A stretch of 64,000 bases of DNA. Source: Paenibacillus oralis (GTDB taxonomy: Bacteria > Bacillota > Bacilli > Paenibacillales > Paenibacillaceae). The notes under the pieces are model-generated. The model did not search any database. It saw nothing but the letters and a program-made list of their open reading frames with translations, and was not told the origin of the DNA. Every line of letters begins with the position of its first letter. The stretch's first letter is position 1. The stretch is from contig NZ_RRCN01000001.1 in assembly GCF_003863965.1 (NCBI RefSeq), positions 1,311,406 through 1,375,405 of the forward strand, read 5' to 3'. Shown here one piece after another: positions 43,741 through 51,294 of the stretch. The position numbers and the translations under genes were made by a program.

Positions 43741-44973
43741 TTATTTCACTCCCAACGCGATAAAATGACTGGCGTTGCCGGTAATCGGCCCGCCGGCCCG
43801 GCCAAGCAAACCGCAGGGCGTTCCGTTCAGGACGAACAGGCCGGTCAACAAATGAAGTTCGCCTTCCGCCGTTTCGATGCGTGCCAGTTCCGCTCTTTTT
43901 TGGTACACCGAGGGGAACAGCACGCTGCTGTCAAAGCCCTCCCGATCCTCCAGCTCAAGCTGCCCTTCCGCGTCAAACATGCGCACGGAACCGCCCTCGC
44001 GCCCAAACATCGATTTGGACACGAAGCTGCCCGAGAAGACCGGTTTATTATAGGTCGGCAGGACGTAGCGGGCGATCGCCTCGCGCTCTTCCGCGTCGAA
44101 CAGCAGGCCCAGCTCATACAGCCCCCAAGCGGCGGCGAGCAGGCCTTTGGATTGCAGCAAAATGCTGTGCGGCCCATTAAACAAGGTTAGCCGTCCGGTT
44201 TCGATCGCGTAGCTCAGCGCTTCGCCCCCATCGTCCACCGCCATCCACTCTTTGGGGTACAAAGCAAACATCCGTTCAATCGCGCGGCCGTCTTTATTTT
44301 TCAGAACACCTTCATCCACCCAGAGCTCCAGGCAATCCTCGTAAAAAAGCTCCAGCCCGCTGTGTCTGCCCAGCGCTTCGATCGTCCCCGAGTCCTCAAG
44401 ATGGCGGCCGTATTCCATGCAAGCCACGGTATCCGGGCGTTCGAGCGCCCAAGCCTCCTTAACCAGCTCTTTCATCCGCATGTTGGGCGAAGCGTACCCG
44501 GCCTGCTCCAGCACCCACGGCGTGGCGATCGAGGCTTCCACGTAACCCGTCGGCGTATCGGCGTTCAGCTCCAGCAGCTTGATGGTGCCGTCATTCGCCA
44601 CAGCGAAATCAAACCGCGCGTAACGGCTGATCAGCCCCGGCTCCGGCAGCGGCAGATCATCGAGCATGTTCCACAGGATCGGCGGAATCCCGATCAGCTC
44701 ATACAAATCGCGGCGGCGATGTACGTAACGGACGGTTTTGTCCAAAATGCGCCAGATGGCGGTCGCCGCTTGCTCCAGCTCTTCATTGACGGCTCTGGGC
44801 ATCAGGACGATCTGGTCGATCCAGTATTGCTCTTCTTCGATATTCGCCCACGTAAATCCGAGCTCATGCAGCCGCTTCACCCGTTCGCTCCGGTCCGGAT
44901 GGGGCCGGCCGATCACTTCGAACACGCCGCCGTTCATTCCGCCAGCCGCCCCGTTGGTCATCCCGCCGCTCAT
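43741..44973 (-). CDS. Glutathionylspermidine-synthase-like ATP-grasp ligase
   Basis: A 410-residue protein corresponding to the synthetase half of glutathionylspermidine synthase, without the amidase half, as in YgiC/YjfC of E. coli. Visible signatures are RYARFDFAVANDGTIKLLEL followed by NADTPTGYVEAS, PLNxFN-like LTLFNGPHSILLQSKGLLA, and VLPTYNKPVFSGSFVSKSMF with GREGGSVRMF (ATP-grasp lysine and glycine loop). YgiC/YjfC-type enzymes probably form amide bonds to peptides, but their substrates are unknown. The ATG overlaps the stop of the preceding Gly-Gly-tailed protein gene by four bases. Confidence 0.88.
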   Translation of the reverse strand: MSGGMTNGAAGGMNGGVFEVIGRPHPDRSERVKRLHELGFTWANIEEEQYWIDQIVLMPRAVNEELEQAATAIWRILDKTVRYVHRRRDLYELIGIPPILWNMLDDLPLPEPGLISRYARFDFAVANDGTIKLLELNADTPTGYVEASIATPWVLEQAGYASPNMRMKELVKEAWALERPDTVACMEYGRHLEDSGTIEALGRHSGLELFYEDCLELWVDEGVLKNKDGRAIERMFALYPKEWMAVDDGGEALSYAIETGRLTLFNGPHSILLQSKGLLAAAWGLYELGLLFDAEEREAIARYVLPTYNKPVFSGSFVSKSMFGREGGSVRMFDAEGQLELEDREGFDSSVLFPSVYQKRAELARIETAEGELHLLTGLFVLNGTPCGLLGRAGGPITGNASHFIALGVK

Positions 44974-45746
44974 CCGCCGAAAAACCCTTTGCCGCCGCCG
45001 GACTTCGAGCCGGAAATCGAGCTTTTGCTCGAAGAAGAACCGGAGGACGTGCTGGAAGACGAGCCGAGTCCGCTCGATTTGCCGCCGATTCCCCCAGCCT
45101 GCGACGAGGTGGAGCGTCTGACGATCGACCCGGTGGATGAGGTCGAGGTTTTCGGACGCACGACGGAACCGGCCACCTGCTTGTTCTGGAACGTTCCGCT
45201 GGAATACGTGCGCGGAGCGTAAGGCGTATTGGTGCCCGCGTAATAACCGCGGTGGTTGTCGTACCAGCGGCTCGACGAATAAAACGAACCGTTGTTGAAC
45301 AGCAGATGGTACAGCAGCATGTCATCCCAGCCGAATCCTGAGCTGTAATGGTTGACGACGGTGGTGCCGCCGGAGGAGCCGGAAGCGCCGTCCGTCCCCG
45401 TACCGCTGCCGGCTTCGGCGCCGCCCTGCTGCTCTTCGTCCGCCGGAAGCGGAATGCTCCAGTCTACGTTTTTGTCAAAATACTGCTTCACTTCATCCGT
45501 CGACCATTCGACCAGCTTCGGTCCGTCCCCTGCCGTATCACCGCTGGTGGCCGAAACTCCGGGAGCGGGAATCAAAAAGGCGTTGGCCAGCAGGGCGATC
45601 CCCAGCGATGTGGACAATACGCGCAGCGGCTTGCCGTCCGGAGTGAAAAATTTAGAGCCGGCCGGCTCTTCCGTTGGCGACAATGGCGATATGGTCTCCG
45701 TCGGTTGCATTTGCTTTTTCGTTACTGCTTCCTCTTCTTTCGCCAA
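44970..45746 (-). CDS. Ser/Gly-rich membrane-anchored protein ending in Gly-Gly
   Basis: About 258 residues. A short acidic cytoplasmic segment, one hydrophobic helix (about 42-58, STSLGIALLANAFLIPAPGV), an acidic/Gly-rich region, an aromatic-rich centre (GWDDMLLYHLLFNNGSFYSS) and a Ser/Gly/Lys-rich tail ending GGGKGFFGG. Composition and neighbourhood recall YgiB/YjfM (DUF1190) proteins that accompany YgiC/YjfC ligases, but I cannot prove homology. TTG start at 45746 behind AAGGAGGG. The Gly-Gly tail and four-base overlap with the ligase gene make it a candidate ligase substrate. Confidence 0.72.
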   Translation of the reverse strand: MAKEEEAVTKKQMQPTETISPLSPTEEPAGSKFFTPDGKPLRVLSTSLGIALLANAFLIPAPGVSATSGDTAGDGPKLVEWSTDEVKQYFDKNVDWSIPLPADEEQQGGAEAGSGTGTDGASGSSGGTTVVNHYSSGFGWDDMLLYHLLFNNGSFYSSSRWYDNHRGYYAGTNTPYAPRTYSSGTFQNKQVAGSVVRPKTSTSSTGSIVRRSTSSQAGGIGGKSSGLGSSSSTSSGSSSSKSSISGSKSGGGKGFFGG

Positions 45747-45774
45747 ATCCGAACCCTCCTTACGAAAACATCCT

Positions 45775-45990
45775 TTAATCGTGCGCGATCGGAATGAGCA
45801 GAAGCTCCAATTTCCCTTCGTCAACGTTCAGACGGCCTTCCACCGCTTCATATTCGCGGTTGCCGACAACGAGATAATTCACATGCTCAAGCGCGGCGAC
45901 CATGTTGGCGCTCCAGGTGCGCTCTTCCAGCTCCCGCAGCTCCCCGTCCGGCATTTTCTCATATAATTTCACGCTCATGCCTTGGTCCAA
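45775..45990 (-). CDS. Small protein heading the ligase/channel operon
   Basis: About 71 residues from TTG at 45990 (GAAAGGGTGAG six bases upstream). Mainly beta strands and charged loops (SVKLYEKMPDGELRELEERT, VNYLVVGNREYEAVEGRL); no helix or signal. I do not recognise a family. A longer frame from 46044 would run into the repeat element at 46020-46186 and is less likely. It is the first gene of the operon that ends with the K+ channel. Confidence 0.6.
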   Translation of the reverse strand: MDQGMSVKLYEKMPDGELRELEERTWSANMVAALEHVNYLVVGNREYEAVEGRLNVDEGKLELLLIPIAHD

Positions 45991-46019
45991 TCGACTCACC
46001 CTTTCCATATAAAATGCGT

Positions 46020-46186
46020 GTTCAAAAAGTCGGCTTTTCAGCACCGAGAAAGTTGGATGAAGCTAGGGACTGAGTAGCGGAGCGTAGGTCGGGCTACGTG
46101 AGCAACGGAAGGCCCGGCTGAATTCAAGATTCGACGTCGAATCTACTTCATGACCAACTTCGTGATCAAAAGATGACTTTTTGAAC
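46020..46186. mobile_element. M-family element, short copy (MITE-like)
   Basis: A 167-bp element bounded by GTTCAAAAAGTC (46020-46031) and GACTTTTTGAAC (46175-46186), with shared internal stretches TTTTCAGCACCGA, GTTGGATGAAGC, GGCTGAATTCAAGATTCGA and CTTCGTGATCAAAAG. A longer copy is at 54002-54279. No coding capacity. It lies just upstream of the ligase/channel operon and could carry or displace its promoter. Confidence 0.8.
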
Positions 46187-46330
46187 TACCTCTTTAACAT
46201 ACTATCTAATGATACGTAATGGAGCCTCTCCAGTTTCATGAAAGATCAGGAAAAACCAAGGGTAAGGGATGAATAAAAATTTTAGATTCCACAGGTGATT
46301 AAACTTGCGGAATATCTCCATCATCAAGCT

Positions 46331-46359
46331 TTTACGTAACCCCTGCTTGTGGGTATAAT
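46331..46359 (+). promoter_or_regulatory. Strong sigma-A-type promoter
   Basis: TTTACG (46331-46336), 17-base spacer, TATAAT (46354-46359). No gene follows; a compact structured segment ending in a terminator does, so it most likely drives a small RNA. Confidence 0.65.
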
Positions 46360-46365
46360 GTGTTT

Positions 46366-46501
46366 AGGAAATACGCAAAATGAAAAATACCGCGATGCTG
46401 GATCGCGGTAGACAAGGAACGATGGGCAACCACGGCGAGATTTTCAATCAAATAAACAGAAAAACCACCGGATGGCGCCAACCTAATCCCGGTGGTTTTT
46501 C
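46366..46501 (+). ncRNA. Candidate small RNA of about 135 nt
   Basis: Begins at the predicted start of the promoter at 46331-46359. It contains a perfect nine-bp hairpin TACCGCGAT-GCTGG-ATCGCGGTA (46388-46410) and ends with the terminator AAAAACCACCGG / CCGGTGGTTTTT (46460-46500). There is no open frame with a ribosome site of useful length. A hydrophobic small frame (46483-46596) lies antisense to its 3' end. No known RNA family is recognised. Confidence 0.55.
46460..46500. terminator. Bidirectional terminator at the end of the small RNA
   Basis: AAAAACCACCGG (46460-46471) pairs with CCGGTGGTTTTT (46489-46500) around a 17-base loop. A-tract and T-tract make it work on both strands. Confidence 0.85.
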
Positions 46502-46596
46502 TTGTCTTGTGCCTGCTTGCGGGCGGTAAGTAACGTGGTAATTCCGGTCAGTATCCCGATCAGCTTCGTCACCCCGTCCAATAGCTTTAAGCACAA
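46483..46596 (-). CDS. Possible 37-residue hydrophobic peptide antisense to the small RNA (weak)
   Basis: TTG at 46596 opens a frame with a hydrophobic centre (LLDGVTKLIGILTGITTLLT) and a basic tail (ARKQAQDKKNHRD); its stop lies in the loop of the shared terminator. This is the layout of type I toxin/antitoxin pairs. Against it: no ribosome site, no promoter, and a terminator-like hairpin (46608-46621) directly upstream. Confidence 0.25.
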   Translation of the reverse strand: MCLKLLDGVTKLIGILTGITTLLTARKQAQDKKNHRD

Positions 46597-46602
46597 TTTT
46601 AA

Positions 46603-46621
46603 GAAAAACGCCTGACGGCGT
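46603..46621 (-). terminator. Short terminator hairpin
   Basis: ACGCC-GTCA-GGCGT followed by TTTTCTT on the minus strand; same core as the terminator at 41614-41635. It would stop transcripts coming from the transporter gene. Confidence 0.6.
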
Positions 46622-46686
46622 CCTTTACTGGCTCTGACTTCTACTTTGGAGCGATTGGAGGATCTTCCTAAACTTTGGGCGCTGCT

Positions 46687-46871
46687 CTAACGGACACCAG
46701 CGACCTTATCCGCCCATTTCCCGGGTATTTCCCAGTCTAACGGACACAGGCGATCCTATTTCGCTCTAAACCCGTTCATCCGGGCCGATTTGAGGTAAAT
46801 AAGGTCTTCTGTGTCCGTTACATTTTATAATCCTCCGTTTTTTTGAAAATAACGGCTCTGGTGTCCCTTAG
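46687..46871. repeat. P-family four-unit repeat (full copy)
   Basis: Direct units starting CTAACGGACACCAGCG (46687) and CTAACGGACACAGGCG (46737) are followed by inverted units ending TGTGTCCGTTAC (46821) and TGGTGTCCCTTAG (46871). Spacing is 50/60/50. The first bases TCTAACGG are shared with the N family. The remainder of the gap to 47093 shows nothing I can name. Confidence 0.85.
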
Positions 46872-47093
46872 CCCCCAGATTCTCTCCCCTCTCTACCTGC
46901 GCATCGCCCTCTACCATGCCCGCAAGTAGGCAGAAAATCGCCTCCCTGATCCCAAAATAAACCTGAGTTCGATTTTATCAACATCGATGTAGGCATCCCC
47001 GGCGTTCTCCCGTCTTTCCCAATCGACACAACCGGTACGGTCCGACCAGCCGTTGTGCAGCACGCAACGCGAACCGGGAGAACCGCTCGTTAG

Positions 47094-48518
47094 CTACACC
47101 AAAAACATCGCCACCACCGTCGTTACGGCCAGCCCGACCAGCACTGGCTTCAGGTTGCGCCGTGCCAGTTCGAATGGGCTGACGCCGCAAATCGCCGCGG
47201 CCGGGATCAGCGCCCACGGGATCAGCGTGCCGCCGCCGACCCAGATGGCGGCCACCTGGCCGAGCGCGGTCAGCGTCGCCGTCCCCGAGCCGATGGCGGT
47301 GCCGAACAGCCCCGCGATTGAGCCGGCCAGCGAAATGCCCGAGAAGCCGGAGCCGTCCAGGCCGGTGATCGCTCCGGTGACGGCCAGCGTAATCGCGCCG
47401 ACGATGCCGTTCAGCGGTACGACGCCGGCCAGGGCCGCGCCAAGGTCATTGACGATGCCGTGCGACGTTTTGGGCAGGACCTCGCCGAACAGTTCCGCAA
47501 ACGCGGCATCGCCGAGGTAAAAAAAGGCGGCGATCGGAATGACCGGGCCGAACACCTTAAAGCCGAAGACAAGCCCGTCGATCAGATAGGACGTGACCTT
47601 CTCCAGGCCGCGGTTTTGGTGAGCCAGCAGCGTCACCGCGATCAAAATCAGCACCGCCGTCCCGCCCACAAGCGCCGTCGCATCGCCGCCTTGAAGGTGG
47701 AGCAGGAGCATTGCCACCACGTCGGCGGCGAACAGCAGCGGAATCAGGATGGCGAGCCATTGGCGGGCTTTGGGGTGAAGCGCGGCCGGCTCCACTTTGC
47801 CGGGTGCATGTTCATCCCCCAGCACGCCGCCCGCGCCGGTTTTCGCTGCGGCTAGCCCGTCTCTCCAGACCCCGTTTTGCATGTCCCGGCGCATCATCCA
47901 AAAGGCCGTGACGGTGCTCACCAGGCCCATCACGATCACCAGCGGCACGCTCGCCGCCATGACGCTGCCGACCGGGAGCCCGGCGGCATCCGCCGTCAAT
48001 TTCGGCGCGCCTTGAATAATATAGTCGCCGGACAAGGCGATGCCATGTCCGAACAAATTCATCGCGACGGCCGCGCCAAGCGCCGGCAGCCCGACGCGGA
48101 GCGCCACCGGAAGCAGGACGGCCCCGATCAGGGCGACCGCCGGCGACGGCCAGAAGAAAAAAGAAGTCACCATCATAATGAAGCCGATGCCCCAATACGC
48201 CATCGAAGGCGTGCGCAAAAAACGCGTGAGTGGCGCCACCATCGTTTCGTTGATGCCGGTCCGCATCAGCACCCGGCTCATCGCCACGATGATCGAGATG
48301 ATCATGATCGTACTCATCAACTCTTTGGTGGCGTAGATAAACGAATTGAAAATGCCCGATACCGAACCGCTGAGCGTTCCCGTCGCAAGCAATCCCAGCG
48401 CAAATATGCCGGTCACACAAATCATTGTCGTATCCCGCCGCTTGATCATCAGCACCAAAATGAACACGATGAAGGCCAGATACACGTAATGAATCGCCGA
48501 TAGCTCTATTCTCATCAT
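47094..48518 (-). CDS. Polytopic membrane transporter of unassigned family
   Basis: About 474 residues and 11-13 helices in two similar halves; each half carries a Gly/Ser-rich re-entrant-like segment (WPSPAVALIGAVLLPVALRV and FGTAIGSGTATLTALGQVAA), as in ion-transporter-superfamily anion or dicarboxylate carriers. The central loop is hydrophilic. ATG at 48518 follows AAAGGAG. It lies next to the regulator of the proline-degradation genes, so an amino or organic acid substrate is possible, but the family is not certain. Confidence 0.65.
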   Translation of the reverse strand: MMRIELSAIHYVYLAFIVFILVLMIKRRDTTMICVTGIFALGLLATGTLSGSVSGIFNSFIYATKELMSTIMIISIIVAMSRVLMRTGINETMVAPLTRFLRTPSMAYWGIGFIMMVTSFFFWPSPAVALIGAVLLPVALRVGLPALGAAVAMNLFGHGIALSGDYIIQGAPKLTADAAGLPVGSVMAASVPLVIVMGLVSTVTAFWMMRRDMQNGVWRDGLAAAKTGAGGVLGDEHAPGKVEPAALHPKARQWLAILIPLLFAADVVAMLLLHLQGGDATALVGGTAVLILIAVTLLAHQNRGLEKVTSYLIDGLVFGFKVFGPVIPIAAFFYLGDAAFAELFGEVLPKTSHGIVNDLGAALAGVVPLNGIVGAITLAVTGAITGLDGSGFSGISLAGSIAGLFGTAIGSGTATLTALGQVAAIWVGGGTLIPWALIPAAAICGVSPFELARRNLKPVLVGLAVTTVVAMFLV

Positions 48519-48639
48519 GATGTCACGCTCCTTTTCCAAGCATATTGTGCTATATGCTATGCAGGTGCCCAAGCAAGAGTTCGACCCATGGCGCTAACTG
48601 GTGTTTGGTTGTGTCGAAGTTTGGCGTTCGAAGTATGAT

Positions 48640-49020
48640 GGCAGTGAGGTAAGAGTGAAGTAGGAATGCGGCAGGAGTGAGATAGGAATGAGGTTGCAGA
48701 AAGGCGGCAATGAGGTAGCGTGAGGTAATAGTAGATAAGGTAACAGTAGATAGTAAGGTAACAGTAAATATAATGAGGTAACAGTAGTTAGCAGGGTGAA
48801 AGAGTCAAGATGGCAAGTAGATAAGGAGGAGTGAAGTCCAGTGAAATGTGAAACTCAGTAAAATGTGAAACATCCTGCGAGGAGAAAGCAACGTCAGCGA
48901 AGTAGCAACATCCTGCCAAATAGTAACATACTGCGAAGTAGCCATATCCTGCAAACTAGCATCATCTTGCGAAGTAGCCATCATCCTGCAAATTCATCAT
49001 CTTGTGAAGTAGTAACATTC
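48640..49020. repeat. Degenerate tandem-repeat region
   Basis: Two neighbouring low-complexity arrays: GAGGTAACAGTAGATA-like units (about 48680-48800) and GCGAAGTAGCAACATCCTGC-like units of roughly 20 bases (about 48890-49015). They directly precede T-family copy D. No credible gene. Confidence 0.7.
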
Positions 49021-49044
49021 TGTGAGGTCCAGAATTCCACGAAA

Positions 49045-49221
49045 TGCAAAAGTGCATGCGGATTTTGTCAAAACCTCCCGAAACGGGCCAACGAAATGCA
49101 AAAGTGCATTTCAATTCCGCCAAAAACATCGAAAATTTCTGAAACGGCCCCGAACAACTGCACTTTTGCAGGCGATCATCCTTGAAGGGGGCATTCGCGG
49201 AAAATGAGATGTACTTTTGCA
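49045..49221. repeat. T-family four-unit repeat, copy D
   Basis: Units TGCAAAAGTGCA (49045 and 49097), inverted TGCACTTTTGCA (49159) and TGTACTTTTGCA (49210), spaced 52/62/51. This copy has the best-preserved units and ends with GCATTTGATCC, shared by copies B and C. Confidence 0.9.
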
Positions 49222-49254
49222 TTTGATCCATTCGGCTAGACCAAGCTGCCCAAT

Positions 49255-51147
49255 CTAAACCAAATTGTAGTCCCTGATTTTTTTGTACAAGGTTCCGCGG
49301 GAGATGCCGAGCAGCTTGGCGGCATTGCTTTTGTTTCCGGCAGCGCGCTCCAGCGCCTCCTTCATCAGCTCGATTTCTTCTTCGGGCGTAATTCGGGGCT
49401 TCAACATTCTGGCCGAAGGCTCCAAGCCTGATCCTCCCGACTTCTCCATTCCTTGTCCTCCGGCCTGACCGGAAGCGGAGTGAGCCTCCACGGCCCGGTT
49501 GGAAGCGGAGTGAGCCCCCATGACCCGGCCGGAAGCGGAGAGACCCTCCCCGCCACCTCCCTCACCGTCAAGCTCCAGCTGAGCCTGCCGCTGCTGCAAA
49601 GCCCCGGGCAAGTGCTCAAGCGTAATCCGGTCGTTTTCGCTCAAAATGACGCAGCGCTCCATCACCGCCCGCAGCTCGGTCTGGTTCCCTGGCCAGTCGT
49701 AATTCATAAAGGCCAGCATCACTTCCGGGGCCACCGCTGGGACCGGCTTTTGATATTGCAGCGAAAAGGTGCGCAAATACGTCTGGATCAAGGTGGACAG
49801 ATCCTCCTTGCGTTCCCTGAGCGGCGGCACCTTCAGCGCAACAATGTTCAAGGCGTAATACAAGTCCGCCCGGAACTTCCCTTCCTGCACCAGCCGCTCC
49901 AGATCCTGCGCCGTGGCCGCGAAAATCCGTGAGGACACGGCGGTCTCCTCGCCGCCACCGATCCGCGCAACCGCGCGGCTTTTCATGAATCGGCACAGCT
50001 TATCCTGGACATCCGGCGAGAGGCGGTCGATTTCGTTCAAAAACAGCGAACCCCCGTCGGCCGCCTCCAGTTTGCCGGCCTGCCCGGACGGCCTGCCGGA
50101 AAAAGCGCCTCCCTGATAGCCGAATAGCTCCGCCTCGGCCAGTCCTACGGGGATGGCGCCGCAACTGATCGACAGAAACGGCCCCTCGCTCCGGCGGCTG
50201 GCCTGGTGGATCACCTTTGCCAACTGCTCCTTGCCTGCCCCGGTTTCGCCGATGAACAGCACGGGCGAATCGGTTTCGGCGATTTTTTTGGCGATCTTGA
50301 CCACTTTGCCCATGCTTTCGCCGCGGGCGTGCAGCAGCGCAAACGGATCCCGGTCGCTCATTTTATGGGTCAGCAGGCGCGATTGCGCGGCCCCCAGCTC
50401 GTCGTTCAGCTTGACGAGATGCGTGATGTCCTGCTCGGTCGCCACCCCGCCGATGATTTCGCCGCCACCCTCCGCCACGATCGGCGAAGCGTTGATCAGG
50501 ACGTGAGTGTCCGGCCGCGGACGGTGATACGCTCCCTGCAGCCGCCGGCCTTCGTCCAGAATCTTCAGCACGACCAGCGCTTCCGGATCGAAATGCTCCC
50601 CGATCGTCCGCCCAACGATGTCCTCCTTGGCAATCCCATACACTTCTTCGGCGACCAGGTTCCAGCCGACCACGGTCCCGTTCCGGTCCACGACCGTTAC
50701 GGCATCGCTGACCGTCTCCAGCAGTGTCCGGAAATAAGCCAAGGTTTGCCGCTCAGCCTCCCCCGCCGCCAACAGCATCTCGCTAAACGGGCAGTACCCG
50801 GTCGGCCGCCCTTCCTCGTCCGCGACGACGATGGCCGCCCGGCTGCCCGTCTCAGGCAGCTTGGCGATCAGCTCATGCACCGGGCCGCTTACGCTCAACT
50901 CCTCCTCGCGGACAACAACCGCCGCAAAAGCCGCGCCATGCGCAGCCAAATACTCGCCGATGCGGCCCGTCACCCCCTCGAGCAAGCTGGCGTCGCGGGG
51001 CGCCAACAGGCACACTCCCCCATCCCCCGCCGCCGTAATGGCCACCTTGCCCTGCCGAAGCGCCGCCAGCAGCGCAGAAACTTTTTCCTCCGGCTTCAGT
51101 TCTAAGAAATCCCGGCGAATCAGCCGCTCCCGTTCAACATTGAACAT
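49255..51147 (-). CDS. AAA+/Fis-type regulator (sigma-54 activator family, altered motifs)
   Basis: About 630 residues: an N-terminal sensing region (to about 140), a PAS domain (about 140-255, with TVVDRNGTVVGWNLVAEEVY), an AAA+ domain (about 285-520) and a Fis helix-turn-helix at the end (SNAAKLLGISRGTLYKKI). The Walker A is GETGAGKE. Two key motifs deviate: the sigma-54 loop GAFTGA reads GAFSGR and Walker B FLDEI reads FLNEI. It is divergent from the proline dehydrogenase gene and probably regulates proline/glutamate use, perhaps without sigma-54. ATG at 51147 is chosen for its GAGGT site. Confidence 0.85.
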   Translation of the reverse strand: MFNVERERLIRRDFLELKPEEKVSALLAALRQGKVAITAAGDGGVCLLAPRDASLLEGVTGRIGEYLAAHGAAFAAVVVREEELSVSGPVHELIAKLPETGSRAAIVVADEEGRPTGYCPFSEMLLAAGEAERQTLAYFRTLLETVSDAVTVVDRNGTVVGWNLVAEEVYGIAKEDIVGRTIGEHFDPEALVVLKILDEGRRLQGAYHRPRPDTHVLINASPIVAEGGGEIIGGVATEQDITHLVKLNDELGAAQSRLLTHKMSDRDPFALLHARGESMGKVVKIAKKIAETDSPVLFIGETGAGKEQLAKVIHQASRRSEGPFLSISCGAIPVGLAEAELFGYQGGAFSGRPSGQAGKLEAADGGSLFLNEIDRLSPDVQDKLCRFMKSRAVARIGGGEETAVSSRIFAATAQDLERLVQEGKFRADLYYALNIVALKVPPLRERKEDLSTLIQTYLRTFSLQYQKPVPAVAPEVMLAFMNYDWPGNQTELRAVMERCVILSENDRITLEHLPGALQQRQAQLELDGEGGGGEGLSASGRVMGAHSASNRAVEAHSASGQAGGQGMEKSGGSGLEPSARMLKPRITPEEEIELMKEALERAAGNKSNAAKLLGISRGTLYKKIRDYNLV

Positions 51148-51278
51148 ATCGATTACCTCGCACGTCGTCACAATTTATTTGTAAATCTAACATGAAAAAA
51201 GCGGCGTTTCAATATTCGTTTAACGAGATTGTTTGACGCGCAGGCGGAGAGAAGGTGCAGTAATCGGGGTCTCAAACT

Positions 51279-51294
51279 GTTCATTTTTGAACAC
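51279..51294. promoter_or_regulatory. Palindromic operator candidate TGTTCATTTTTGAACA
   Basis: A 6-bp-arm palindrome between the regulator and proline dehydrogenase genes; a further TTGTTCAT half site is at about 51351. No -24/-12 (GG/GC) promoter is visible in this 257-base gap. Confidence 0.5.

Noticed and set aside
46597-47093. tRNA or riboswitch in the long gap before the transporter gene
   Set aside because: No cloverleaf, T-loop or known aptamer core is present; the structure is explained by the terminator hairpin and the P-family element.
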